A stretch of DNA of 64,000 nucleotides from positions 636,579 through 700,578 of the forward strand of contig WELA01001939.1 in the NCBI GenBank assembly GCA_009602735.1. The letters run 5' to 3'. How positions within the stretch are numbered: the stretch's first letter is position 1; each line of letters begins with the position of its first letter. The notes beneath the pieces are model-generated. The model was not told where the DNA came from. It made no database searches and saw nothing but the letters and a program-made list of their open reading frames with translations. The position numbers and the translations under genes are program-made. Positions 1 to 12,800 of this stretch are shown here, in pieces. This stretch comes from Mesotaenium endlicherianum. Its lineage: Eukaryota > Streptophyta > Zygnematophyceae > Zygnematales > Mesotaeniaceae.

Positions 1-44
1 GGGGGTGGATTTGGGGGGGGGGGGAGGGGAGAGGCGCTGCTCAC

Positions 45-1124
45 CATGTCCACGACGGCTTGGCTGGAAAGGAACTCGAAGACGCCGTCGCTGGCGATGA
101 GGAAGAAGGGGTGCTGTCCCGTGAGCTCGAGAACGAGCACTTCGGGGACAGCTGTCACGCCGATGCGTTCCGCCACGGTGTCGCCCACGCTGCGCGTGAA
201 GGCGGTCCCGGGGTACATCCCGTTGGGCACCCAGAGGCGCGGGGGGTCGCCGTCGTCGTCGTCCTCACCGCCCCAGCACTGCACGTTGGGGTTCTTGAGG
301 CCCTCGAGCTGGTCGAGCGTGAGCACGCGCGCGCCGCACGCCTTGACGCGCGCGCACTCGTCCGGCCGGAACGGCGTCTGGTCGTTGGAGAGGTCGACCG
401 CAACGAGCTGGCTGCCGCGGCGTTCCGCCAGCACTGCGCGCGAGTCGCCCACGTTAGCGGCGTACAGCGTGCGCCCCCGCAGGAACACGGAGATCCCCGT
501 GGTCCCGCTCATCGTGTCGTCGACGGGCGACTTGTGCAGCTGCAGGTTTGTCGTCACAAACGCCGCGTGCAGCGTCTGCGGCACGTCCGTCGCAAACAGC
601 CGGTGCTTCAGCACGTTCTCCTGCAGCTTGTCGCGGCAGTACTGGGAGCAGGGGGTGCCGTGCTCCCCGTGCCCGTCGAACACCCCAAACAAGTGGTCAT
701 CGGGGTTCGGCCCGAAGTGGGGGCACACGCAGAATGCGTCCTGGTTGGGCTTGTTGGGGGCCTCCGGGTAGTAGCCCCGTTGGGTGAGGTAGGCGATGTT
801 GAGAGAGATTCCGGCCTCCCCGGGCTCCGTCCGATGCACCCCGTTTGGCGCAGGCTCCGAAAGGGGCTCGGGTGGCGGGGCGTCCTTTCTGCTAGCTGCA
901 CTTGCAACAGGCTGCACTACCTTTACTGGCGGAGCAACCTTCTGGTCCTCTGCTTCGTCTACCTGTGCGCCATTCGGCTGCTCCTTTTGCGGCCGGCTGT
1001 CTGGCGCGGGCTGCTCGACAGCTGGCACTTGCGGTGCTTCTTTTACTTGCTTCGCTGCAGAGGCTACCGCCCCTACCTCTTTCTTTTCGTCCTCGCGCAC
1101 GGGCTTGCTACTCAAGCAGCCCAT
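45..1124 (-). CDS. PP2C / cyclic-nucleotide-binding / protein kinase (plant PKG-type) protein, N-terminal exon
   Basis: This 360-codon exon opens with an N-terminal MGCLSSK motif that fits N-myristoylation at Gly2 and palmitoylation at Cys3, so membrane attachment is likely. A low-complexity Ala/Pro/Gln linker covers about residues 10-105, and a PP2C phosphatase domain follows from about 105. Visible PP2C motifs are NQDAF (126-130), FGVFDGHG (145-152), MSGTTG, VGDSRAVL, FTRSVGD and IASDGVFEF, so the metal-binding Asp and Gly positions look complete. Order and wording match the plant protein with PP2C, two cNMP-binding and AGC-kinase domains (Arabidopsis At2g20050; rice PKG). The exon ends in phase 0 at a GTGAGC donor (position 44), and the cNMP and kinase parts would lie off the left edge. 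No other in-frame ATG is better placed than the MGC start. Family assignment is secure; the kinase half is inferred. Confidence 0.9.
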
Positions 1125-2720
1125 TACTGGTTCCCAATAACCCGGCTAGCCCACGGGGGAGCAACCTATACCGTAACCTTCATCAGCATAACTGAAGTTC
1201 CCTTCTGCAATTGCAATTGTTCAGATTGAAGGCTGCTCACTCCAGGATATCGACTAAATTTCAAATTAGGGACTGCGTTGGCAAAATGCAATGCACCACC
1301 ACCGTCATAACGTATATCAGTCTGAACTTGGACTTGACTGGCCCTTGTGCAGGCTTGTAGCAATTGGCAGGAGGCTGCAGTGCCCGATGCAGTGTAAACG
1401 AGAGTGGACAATATTTGGCCCAACAACTTTCCTTGAAAGCTCGACGATGTAATTCCGTAGATACGTGCTAAATTTAGAGCTGAGAGGAGGAAACTGAATT
1501 CAGGCCTCGACTTTCAAGTTCTTATCTGCTTCTATCTGCCACCTCCAATTCCGCTGTGACCTTAACCTGAGCTGGTTAGATCGCGACCTACAAATCTAGG
1601 AGGTCGATGAGGTGGCACCTGCTCGACCACTTACACTTGGAAAAAAGTACGGGCGGCAAACGTGATGGATAAAGAGGAGAAAAACGAAATGCCGTGGATT
1701 CATTCGAGGGCGGGAAGGGGCGGAAGCAGGCGGAAGCTATCATACAAAGTGATACAAAGTGGTAAAAAGTGAAACTTGTTTGCTTCATGTTGGCAATTAT
1801 TAAGTTTTAGACGTCCGTGTTGTCGGTCTATATGCGTTTATGCTTCATCGTGGCAACCCCTGGCCAATTTCTTGGTGATCAGCCGCCGACTCCATGCTGG
1901 ATCACTAAAAATAAGCTGCAGACAGAAATCTTGCAGAACTGTGTTTGGTTCTGTGATGTGCTCGCGTTCCGCCCGAGACCAGGTTATCACGAATGTCCAT
2001 TCTGTTGCGACAGGTTACGACTCGAGTCGGGACTAGACTGGTGGGAACGAGTTGAACAATGTAGAGGACTTTGAGTTGACATTCACGAGATCGTCATCGT
2101 GAAACGTTTTGAGGGTTATTTAAAACATTGAGTTTTCAAATGCATGTGAAGTCTTATCAGCACAACCAGATAGCATGCGTTGATCAGCAACACAGTCCCA
2201 GACAGGTCATGGAGAGAGCGTGTCGTGCCTAATCGCGTCGACACCACAGGCACGTGTGATGGTCGCAACCACGTGTGCCGTCGACCTGATCGCCTTGTCA
2301 GTGGTCCTCCACACGTGGGTCGCCAACTCGGTCGTTCACCACAGACCGGTTTTTGCACGTGTGTCGGTGGCAGGTTGCACTCGGTTGACTATGCACTGGT
2401 CATCCTGAACTGGCACGAACCAATTTTGTGTTAACACTTTTTAATGTGTTTCATACCGAGTCCTTTCTTGATCCTTCTTGCAAGGACTTCAGCAATTTTG
2501 CAAGTTGTTTTTTACAGCTTAAATCTCCTTACAAGGACAAAAGCATCTACATCTTAGCAAGCTCTTCGTCCAAGTTGAAGACTTCATAGTTGATGACAAT
2601 TTGGTTTGCAAAAAACACAAAGCAATTAAACAAGAAAGTACCAGCACCCAAAAAAAATCGCCCACAAGGGCTTTTGCTTTACTTTCAAAAGAACAAGCTT
2701 ACAAAACTCCAAATTCTATT
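1125..2720. other. Intergenic, upstream of the PP2C-type gene
   Basis: This stretch should hold the promoter and 5' leader of the divergently placed PP2C-type gene. I see no convincing coding region, RNA gene or transposon end in it. The short open frames are AT-rich and unlike the host exons. Confidence 0.5.
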
Positions 2721-4039
2721 TGTAATAAATCAGTATGTTGCAGATATGATATTCAATTAAATATAATAGTTAACAAACTTCAGTTTGTTGAACCATATGT
2801 TATATTAAGTCATCTGCTGGACTTTTAGTAATATTCAATATAATGACTTAGCCAGAAGCAACAGGCTGAAGTCTATTATGTCAGCTTGCTGACACATTCT
2901 TTGACATTCAGGTGACCACTTACGTGGTGCCAGTAAACTGCCTAAGTATGCACTTGAGTGTGATATGCTAGATGAATGGCTAGATGACACCTCGAGTGGA
3001 TGGCGATTCGAGATGAGGGGAGATGGCTATGGATTTGGTTAGCCGAGGTCTTACCGACGTGGTTAACTCTTGGGTAGGCGGTGCCATTGCACTTGTAAGG
3101 TCATAGGATTGTAGAGTGCATTTTGTGGTCATTTTGGTATAAAATTCGTCGAATTTGGATGAGTATTGGGAAAGTTATAAATTTCGGAAGTTTTGTTGAT
3201 TCTAAGGTTGGTCCACGACTGTTCTTAATTTGCGGTGAGTGCGACCGTCGGATTGACCGACAGCATCGAGCAATCTGGGCCGTTAGAGTGAATCCAAACC
3301 TTCACGTAATTTCGGCTGACGCGGAACCAGGTCAATTTACTTAGAAGTTCCGGAATAGCCTAGCGCGCCTAACTTAGCATATTCTAGATATTTTCATGCC
3401 TTCATGTGAGCGTCAAATCGACTCGACACGTCGGATGAGGCTGATTTGGCTTACTCACAAATATTCTGGAAGGGACGAGTTGACAAAGACATAGAAATTT
3501 TGTTGCTAAGCGGCCCTCCCTCCTAGAGGTGAGCGGTCGTCATGAAAACTTTAAATAGGCATGACTTTTTCGTTTCTTATCAATTTTCACTTATGTAAAT
3601 TTCTACGAGTTTGTAATAACAAGGCCTTTCATCCTACTCCATTTGTGAGCACTTTCTTGCTACTCAAAATATTGAGTAATTTTCCTAAGCTTTCTTAGCA
3701 ATATGCCACTGCACTCTCGAGTATGATTGCAACTAGTTTTGTTCCTCGTGAGTCACTATGCTTTCATTAGGGCACTTTGCCCTTTTCGTCTGGTATCGGT
3801 GCTGGGCTAGTTTGCATATTATATTATGGAGTCGCAGTCGGCAGCCGGAGGAGGCAAACATGTCGAGCATGTTGAGCGCGTGGAGCAGCAGACAATGTTA
3901 ACAATGACTAAAGAGCAACAAGATATGCAGGCGATGCTAAGGCACATGACAACCGCAATTGGAGGAGAAGTCTACACCCATTTTCAACAAAATATGCGCA
4001 AGGAGGTGGAGAAAATGGTGCAAATTGATGTTCGGAACG
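2721..4039 (+). mobile_element. Family F Gypsy-type fossil: 5' LTR, primer site and start of gag
   Basis: The LTR covers about 2721-3790 and begins with TGTAAT. Its first ~400 bases resemble the family A LTR, while the remainder is family-specific. It is followed by a tRNA-iMet-like primer site (TGGTATCGGTGC from about 3791) and the start of a gag-like frame at 3826. The element is cut short where family D begins at 4040, so it is a broken remnant. A related inverted copy lies at 16732-19975. Confidence 0.7.
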
Positions 4040-4522
4040 TGTAGTGATTTAAGTTATAATATATTAATTTGCAAATATTTTAATGCTTTTGAATATATTT
4101 GGAGTAGTATTGTGTGGAGTCAAGTGTGAATAGATACTCTAGTGACGTGGTTCATGTCTTTGAACCTTCTAAGGCATTTTCGAAGTTAGAGGAAAGACCT
4201 ACAAGAACTCCATGTGGCAAAAGTCAAATGTGCCATTTTTAGGTCAAAAGGACATGTGTACATTATTCTAGAAAGAGGTGGCAAGTTTTGGGATGTGTTG
4301 GGTGCCAACACATCAACATGCACCTTCCTAGAGATTACTTATGTAGCAAGTATATAAACAAGAGCCAGAACATAGAAAGACATGGGAGAATCACTCTTGT
4401 ACTTGCCAAATTCCAGAAATATATTAACTTCCAAGAAGCTACCACTTGTGTTCAAAGATCCTTGTCTTGAATAGATAAAGTATTATATTTCACTAAGTAC
4501 TTTATCTATCTGTTTCACTACA
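4040..4522 (+). repeat. Family D 5' LTR
   Basis: This 483-base repeat starts TGTAGTGATTTAAG and ends TTTCACTACA. It recurs inverted at 8607-9110 and forward at 16231-16731. The latter two share a short internal duplication that this copy lacks. Confidence 0.8.
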
Positions 4523-7500
4523 GTGGTATCAAAGCTAGGCACTTTGGTAGCACAAGAAGATGGCCGATCCTCAAGACCAACAGCAAGCTTTCAAAGGAAG
4601 CACTTCATCTTCAAGAGACCCTCCTCCAACGTCGATGGGAGAGCCCACTCGAGAAAATCTGCAACAACAAGAAGCACCACAAGGAGGAGCACCGTCAAAT
4701 CCCGTGGCAGCCGCTATAGCAAAGTTGACCCCACCACAAGGAGTTCCCGCAAATGAGTGGGCAGCCTTCCTAATGACCGTCCACAAGCAAGTGGGCTTGG
4801 CCACCTATGAAGCAACCGTGCAAGCGTCAAGAGAAGCTATGGCTGCCATGGTTGCCCCTATTGCGAGCAACGCTCAAAATTCAGCCCAGGCTCAAGCGCC
4901 TCCACAAGAGCCTATAAGAGCAAGGAAACTCATCAAGCCCGGCAAACCAGACACTTTCAATCTTGGGAGAGGAGCCAAATTGAATCTGTGGCTCTACCAA
5001 GTGGAGACGTACCTTACATTCCTTAAAGTACCCGAGAAGGACTGCGTCCCTTTTGCCGTTACCTTGCTCAGAGGAGCAGCAACATCATTGTGGTGTAACC
5101 ATCAAGCGACTGTATATCAAGCTGTGGCGCATGGCGTACCCGGCCAAGAGCCCCCACCATCATATGCAAGATGGCTGGATTTTCGTGAAGCCCTCCGGAA
5201 GCAATTCATGCCCATCAATGCGGATAAAATATGGAGAAAAACTTCGCCATCTCAAGCAAACAACGTCCGTTCAAGAATATACATCCATATTTCATGACCT
5301 CACTCTTGAGATCCCCAGCATGGCGCTCGAGGAGAAGATTGATCGTTATGTATCTGGCCTGAAGCCCAAGGTGGCAAACGAAGTGGAATTGCGCGACTTG
5401 ACGGACTTTTTAAAGATTATTGAAGTGGCTCAAAAGGTGGATACCTTAGATTTCAAGCACTCCGTACCTTCATCTTCACGGGCACTGGCGGCGCGGGTGT
5501 ACGCAGCCCCTTCCCCATCTGAATCAAGATCCACACCCAGGGAAATTTGAGTTATTAAAAGGGACCCCGCGGCTGCCCGAAAGAGTGGAAGACCCTCGAA
5601 AGACATTTATGATGCAAGAAACCAGCAAGGAGTGAAAGCAAGACTCTCCCCGGCCGAAAAAGAAGCTCTCATGACGGCTGGATTATGCTTTTATTCTAAG
5701 GAGAAGGGCCATCGTGCACTCTTATGCCCCAAAAAGTTGTCAAAAAACGGGCAGCGCCCGAAGGCCAGGAGCCTACCACCCCAAAACCCACTTTACGAGA
5801 AGACAACAAGCCAAGTGAGGTGGAGATCCTCGTTGAAGACGACGTTCCAGCCCCAATGAGTTTGAGAGGTAACCTTGGAGGAGAGAAGGTCCACATCTTG
5901 GTGGATAGCGGAGCTCAAGGCAACTTCATTGCTGCAGATTTTGCCACCAAGCACAGTATTACTATGCGAACTCTTGACCACGACGAGGAGATTATGATGC
6001 CCGACGGATTCTCCTATACTACCCCTTCCAAGAAGACGTACTCCTTGGCACTCTCTATCAAGTCCTTCAAGGATAGAGTAGTGTTCTCCCCCATGCAATT
6101 GGGCAAGTACGACGTCATCCTAGGGACGCCTTGGTTGACCAAGCACAACCCTCAAGTTGATTGGAGGGACGGTACTATCAAGATCAGGAATGACATCACT
6201 TCAAGAACCTGTATTTTGCGCGCAATCCAGAATATCCAGATCCAAGACATCCAGAAGCCGGCACACGAGATACTATTGTCCGCCCTCCAACTCAAGAGAC
6301 TTGTGAGGAAGGGACACGAGCTTCTTTTGGCCTTGATCACGCCAAAAGACATCAAGAAAGACATCGAGAGTCAAGAAGGCAGCCCCGTTCCCAAGGAGAT
6401 ACAAGAAGTCTTAGAGGACTACAAAGAAGTATTCTCCCCGGAATTGCCCAAGGGCCTACCCCCCAAAAGATTCGTAGACCACAAGATAGAGTTGGAGCCC
6501 GGAAGCAAGCCCATCTCTCGGCCTACGTTCAAAATGTCATACACGGAGCTAGACGAAGTCAAGAAGCAAATCAAGGAGCTACTGGAGCATGGCTTCATTC
6601 GACCTAGCAAGTCGCCATTTGGAGCCCCGGTGCTATTTGTCAAGAGAAAGATGGTACCTTGAGGATGTGTGTGGACTATCGCGCCCTCAACAAGATCACC
6701 ATCAAGAATCGATATCGGCTGCCGCGCATGGATGAGCTCATGGACCGGCTGGTTGGAGCCAAGTACTTCATGAAGGTGGACTTGAGAAGCGGCTACCACC
6801 AGATTTGCATTGCTGAACCTGACATAGAGAAAACGGCATTCATGACAAGATATGGACATTTTGAGTTCATGGTCCTGCCATTGGGACTCACCAACGCGCC
6901 AGCAACTTTCATGACTATGATGAACACCATGTTTCAGCCCATGTTGGACAGATTTGTGGTGGCATTCATTGATGACATCCTTATTTGCAGCAAGACCCTT
7001 GAAGAGCATGCGAGCCACTCAAAAGAAGTCCTCGAAGTATTGAAGCAAAACAAGCTATTTGCAAAGGAGTCAAAGTGCGAGTTTGCCAAACAAGAAGTGG
7101 AGTTCCTAGGTCTCCACGTGACTGCTGATGGCATCAAGATGGACCCCAAGAAGCCCACGGTGGTGGAGGAATGGCCAACCCCCACGACCAAGAAAGAACT
7201 CCAATCATTCTTGTGATTTGCCAATTGGTACAAGAGATTCATCCAAAGCTTCTCGCACATAGCAGCCCCTCTCACGAATCTACTCAAAAAAGACAAGCCA
7301 TATGTTTGGACCAAGAAAGAGGAGGAAGGATTCCAACTGAAGCAAAGATTGGGGACATCCCCAATGCTCACACTCCCAAGTCCAAACCCAAATTGGCCCT
7401 TCCACGTCATCACCGATGCATCTTCTTATGCAATTGGAGCAACCTTGCTCCAAGACCAAGGCAAGGGATTGTAGCCCATCGCCTACGAGTCAAGGAAGCT

Positions 7501-8606
7501 AAATCCAGCCGAGCAAAATTATACAACCACGGAGCGAGAGGCGTTAGCGATTATACATGCCTTGCAGGTTTGGCGCTGTTATGTTGAAGGACGCAAGGTG
7601 CTGGTCACTACGGACTACGAGGCGTTGAAGCACCTTCAGATGCAGCCGTATCTCATAAGGAGACAAGCAAGATGGAGTGGATACTTGCAACAATACAACA
7701 TCAAGATTCAGTACCAACCCGGGAAGACAAATCCAACCGACCCTCTTTCAAGACTACAAGCGAACTCGGTTACGACAACCTTACATACGAATTTGAAGCC
7801 AAGATTTTCAACCGCCTATGAAAGAGACCCTTACTACAACAACGGAGAAGCGGCCTTGGACCCATACAAGAAGCAAGAAGGCAATTATTGGGTGAGGCAA
7901 GACACAGGCCAGAGATGTGTTCCAAATGACTTAGACCTCCGGCTCTTGCTTCTTTGAGAAGCACACAACAACCCTCTTGGAGGACACTTTGGGATCCTCA
8001 AGACCACGGGCGTTCTAGCCAGGACTTATTGCTGGCCAGGCATGTCTAAGCAAGTCAAGGAATACTGCAGGAGTTGTGACACGTGCCAAAGGGTCAAGCC
8101 CTCATCACAAAAGGCGGGAGGACTCCTCCAACTACTACCAATTCCGGAAAGACAATGGACGAACATCTCGATGGACCTTATCGTGGACCTGCCCGTGACA
8201 CCTCGAGGCCATAATGCAATACTAACGGTGATGGACAGACTTACCAAGATGGCTCATTTTATTCCCACAACGACTAAGGCTACAGCACCACAACTTGCAA
8301 GACTCATCTTTGACAACATCTTCCGACTCCATGGACTACCATCAAGAATTGTATTGGATAGAGAGCCCTTCGGGAAAATAAACATTTTCGCCCGGATCCA
8401 AGATTCACAAGCCATTTCTGGAAAAATCTCTTCAAGAACTTGGGTACATCGCTGGATATGTCCACTGCCTACCACCCGCAATCAGATGGACATACAGAGC
8501 GTATGAATCGTACCCTAAAGAACTTTCTAAAGGCCTACGTGTCTATCCTGAAGCAAAACTGGGGAATGTACTTGACCACCTTGGGGTTTGACTACAACAA
8601 CACTAC

Positions 8607-9110
8607 TATAGTGAAATAGATAGGATAAAGTACTTAGTTGAAGGCAATACTTTATCTATTCAAGACAAGGATCTTTGAACACAAGTGGTAGCTTCTTGAA
8701 AGAGAGATGGCTTCTTGAAAGTTAATATATTTCTGGAATTTGGCAAGTACAAGAGTGATTCTCCAATGCCTTTCTATGTTCTAGCTCTTGCTTATGTACT
8801 TGCTACATAAGTAGTTTCTAGGAAGGTGCATGTTGATGTGTTGGCATCCAACACATCCCAAAATTTGCCACCTCTTTCTAGAATAATGTACACATGTTTT
8901 TTTGACCTCAAAATGGCACATTTGACTTTTGCCACATGGAGTTCTTCTAGGTCCTTCCTCTAACTTCGAAAATGCCTTAGAAGGTTCAAAGGACATGAAC
9001 AAGTCACTAGAGTATCTATTCACACTTGAATCCACACAATACTACTCCAAATATATTTGAAAACATTAAAATAATAGCAAGCTAATATATTATAACTCAA
9101 ATCTCTACAC
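8607..9110 (-). repeat. Family D solo LTR, inverted, inside the family D integrase region
   Basis: This is the reverse complement of the family D LTR with no internal sequence attached. The host element's integrase-region sequence resumes directly after it. I could not find a clean target duplication. Confidence 0.8.
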
Positions 9111-9882
9111 TTCGCAGGCCTCTACCCAAGAGTCCCCATTCTTCCTCAACTATGGATTCCATCCAACCACGCCACTGAGCTTCACGGCTGGCCATGATGA
9201 ATCACCTGCAGCAACAGATTTTTTCGAAACATTAGAAGCAACCCTTACAGCAGCGAAGAAAGCTCTACAACAGGCGCAAGATGCTCAAGCAAGAGTCGCA
9301 AACAGGTCCACAAGTCTTTGGGACCCTTCAAGATTATCCAGCAAGTCAACCCCGTTGCTTTCAATCTAGAACTTCCCTAGACTATGCATATCGATCCCGT
9401 ATTCCACGCTTCCCTCTTCAAGCCATATGTGCAACCCGACAACAAGTTCCCAGGACGAGTGACAACCCCACCAGCCCCAACAATAGTGGATGATCATATG
9501 GAGTACGAAGTGGAAGACATAAGGGCTATTAGAAATTTCAGGAGACAACAGCAATACTTGATCAAGTGGAAAGGATATCCAGATTCGGAAAATGATTGGG
9601 TGGCAGCGCACTACCTTGACAAAGTTCAGAGAAAGCTGAAACGCTTCCATGCCGCCAACCCCCATCTTGAACCAGCCCCAAGTCTCTCTACTAGAAGCCC
9701 GAAGAATTCAAGGAGGCGGCTTGCCACCATGAAGAAGCAACAGAAGTCCCCTTGGAGGCAGCCTGCAAGAACAAGAGAGAGGAAAAATTGACATTAGACA
9801 CTCATCTCTTCTCGCAATTTCTGGACATAATTCTAAAACTGCTACTGGTGATAGGTCTCTGCAAAATAACTTGTAAGATTCT

Positions 9883-12800
9883 ACGTGTACGCGACTCCGC
9901 GAACAGTTACGACTTTTCAAAAAGTCGCGTGAACGCAAATACGCCCGTTTGGCGTGAAACGGTTTTTCGGAAATTGTCGAAAAGTCTCCAAACGGCCAAA
10001 CGGCGCGTTTCGTGCATTCGGCCGAATGGGTCGTACCCCTTCGTCTGTTTACGTTGAACATGAACCAGTGCCCTAGGTGGTGACTCGAAGCACTCCAGTG
10101 CCTCATGTTGTGCAAGTATAAATACTTGCAAGAGTCATTGTGAGTGCAACTCTCACAAGCACACATTCTACGTTAGTTTTCATTTTCGCTTTCTCGAGGA
10201 TTTGTCAATTTGCACAAGTATATAGATTTCCTTTCCACTTCAATTAAATAATCCTTGAATACCGAGGAAAAGATCCTCTCGAAAAGCAGAAACATTACAT
10301 TGGTATCGGAGCCGATCTCGGTTTCTCCAAGGAATTTAATTTTTTGTAGTGGTTGAAATATATTTCGGGGTCTTTTTTGTACTGGGAGGGTCACCCATCC
10401 CAGTACTGCCCTGGGCTACGGTCGCTTATCGTAGAAATCTGTTATGGGCAATTCTTCGAACTGGACGGTCACCCATCCCAGTTCTGCTCTGAACCTACGG
10501 TCGCTTATCGTAGCCACTTTCGACGGGAATTTTTTTCTCCATTTTTCGGCGTTTCCTAGGGTTTCCAGAAAAATCCTTACGCCGGCGCCAACGCAGCGGT
10601 TGTTGGTGCAACTGCGCTGCTGCCGCTCTTGCCGCTGGCCACGACTACACCCTCAACGGTCCCTCAGGCCAACTAGGCGCTGTCGGAATCTTTTCCGTTG
10701 AACCCTTTTTTCGCCACGTTCATTGCGCACAGTCGCTGGGTTTCCAAGATGGTTATTAACACCGCAATTCGTTCATACTTGCAGGCTGTCCAGGGGGTTG
10801 CTAGCACATCTGGGACCGCTGGCAACGTTACTCTTCAGCCCCTCCCACTTGCCACCCCTGGGCAGGCCTCGGCATCGACGCCTACCCACAAACCCTCCCC
10901 GCTTGAGGAATTTCAAGGTCGCCCAAAGTCCACAGCAGCTCGCGAGACGAGACAACAAAAGGAGCCAGCCGTACAGCCTCGTCGTCAGCCTGTTCGCACT
11001 ATACATCCTCCTCATACCGGTTTTCATACGTCTCGTAAGGGAGGTCCGAAACGGCATAACCCTTCCAAAAACGGAAACATTGCCAATTCACCAGGACCTG
11101 CCCTAAAGACTCGTAAGATTAATAACACCGAGACTCGTCTCCACATTGTGGCGCCGGGTATGTATTTTTCATGTGGCAAAAAGGGACATACCTTTGAAAC
11201 GTATCCATTAAGAAAGGATTCGCGGTATAGTCCCGACGACGTAGCTCGGGAGCCAGTCATTGCGCCTCTTTCTGAGCTATTGACAACACTATTTAGTGAG
11301 CAAGAACTTCTAGGTGTATGTTCGCATACACCCAAGATTCTTGTTCTCTCCGACATACCCGATATAAATATACTTCAAAACGAATATATTTGTATGCAAG
11401 TGTTGAGCTTTGTTGAGTTCTTGGAACTCGAGTGCATCTATGATTCCATGTTCTTGCACTTTTAGCCGCATGATCCTAACCTTGACAAGTGTTACGCACA
11501 CTTGGCTCGTTTAAGGAAAATGCATAAATGCCTTGCATCAATTTATATTGCTGCATTCGCAACACGACACCCGTATGGTGAGTCAATAACTCATTTTCGG
11601 GCTGGACTGGCAATGCAAAATAGGATTTTGGTAAAGGACCTCGAAATTTCTCACATTCCTCTCAAGGCGAGGACATTGCTAGTGATGCATAAAGCTTCTT
11701 TGGGGTTAAGTATGACGTTTGACGCGAAAGTTTCAGGCAAGTCATGCTTTACAATCATTGATTCAGGCGCATCAGTGAGCTTCATTAGTGCACGTTTTGC
11801 ACAAGGGATGAAGTTGATTCCACCACTCAAGGACGAGGAACTTCGCCTTGGCAATGGCTCGTTAGCTTGTATTATTGGAAAGATAAAATTGCAACTCAAA
11901 GTGCAATCATACATCGGCCACGAACAATTCTACGTCACTGAATTGCCCGCTGGTATTGATGCAATTATGGGTACAACTTGGCTTACGCAGACCAGTGCAT
12001 TGCTTGACTTCCGTCCAAAGACATGCATTGTTCGCAAAGGGACAAGGAAGATTACTCTCCAGTCTCTTAAGCCCGACATGGCCATAAAAATTCCTTCGAA
12101 GACTCTTCTATTGTCCATCAAGCAAGCTAGACGTTTGGCAAAACGAGGTCAAAATATTTTCTTTGGATTACTGCGACCTGATTCCCCAGTCACTTCCATT
12201 AAGCTCTTTACGGAGGAGCCCGTGTTAGACGTGATTGGTCATGAGAGACACTCACAGTTGAACTTTCTGCTCTTTTGCAAAAGTACAAATCAGTATTCCC
12301 AAGTGAAATACCAGCCGGGCTTCCGCCTGATAGGGATATTGGACATACGATTCCTCTCATTCCCAATTCTCAACCGACTTGGAGACCGATTTATCGCCTC
12401 AGTCCGTTGGAGATGAACAAAATGAAGGACCAAATTAGCAATTTGCTTGAGAAAGGATGGATTGAGCCGAGCTCTTCTCCATTCGGGGCGCCCATTCTAT
12501 TTGTTCAAAAGAAAGATGGGACGCTTAGAATGTGCATTGATTATCGTGCGCTGAACATCATAACGGTCAAGAACCGCTATTCGTTGCCTCGCATTGATGA
12601 CTTGTTTGATTCGCTGAAGGGGGCATGCGTGTTCTCCTCGCTTGATTTAGCCCAAGGCTATCGTCAGATACAAATCATACCAGAGGATGTATCCAAGACA
12701 GCGTTTCGGACGCCTATTGGGCATTTCCAATACAAAGTCCTAAGTTTTGGACTTACCAATGCACCCGCGACATTCCAAAGCACGATGAACGATTTGTTTT

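Larger units (their letters stand above)
4040..9882 (+). mobile_element. Family D Gypsy-type retrotransposon, broken, 5' LTR to chromodomain
   Basis: The 5' LTR is 4040-4522 (TGTAGTG...CTACA), followed by a primer site TGGTATCAAAGC. The internal order is gag, aspartic protease (DSGAQGNF type), reverse transcriptase with FIDDILI, RNase H, zinc-binding integrase, then a C-terminal chromodomain near 9.5-9.65 kb. This is Metaviridae order with a chromovirus-like end. The copy is clearly broken, with several breaks, and carries a solo LTR of its own family in reverse orientation in the integrase region. Its 3' side is replaced by a family C element. A family D 3' LTR at 16231-16731 may be its displaced far end, but no shared target duplication supports that. 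Confidence 0.85.

Noticed and set aside
60-1229. Plus-strand 389-residue open frame opposite the PP2C exon
   Set aside because: It is the antisense shadow of the PP2C coding frame, which carries all family motifs; the plus-strand product is a charged low-complexity chain with no motif.
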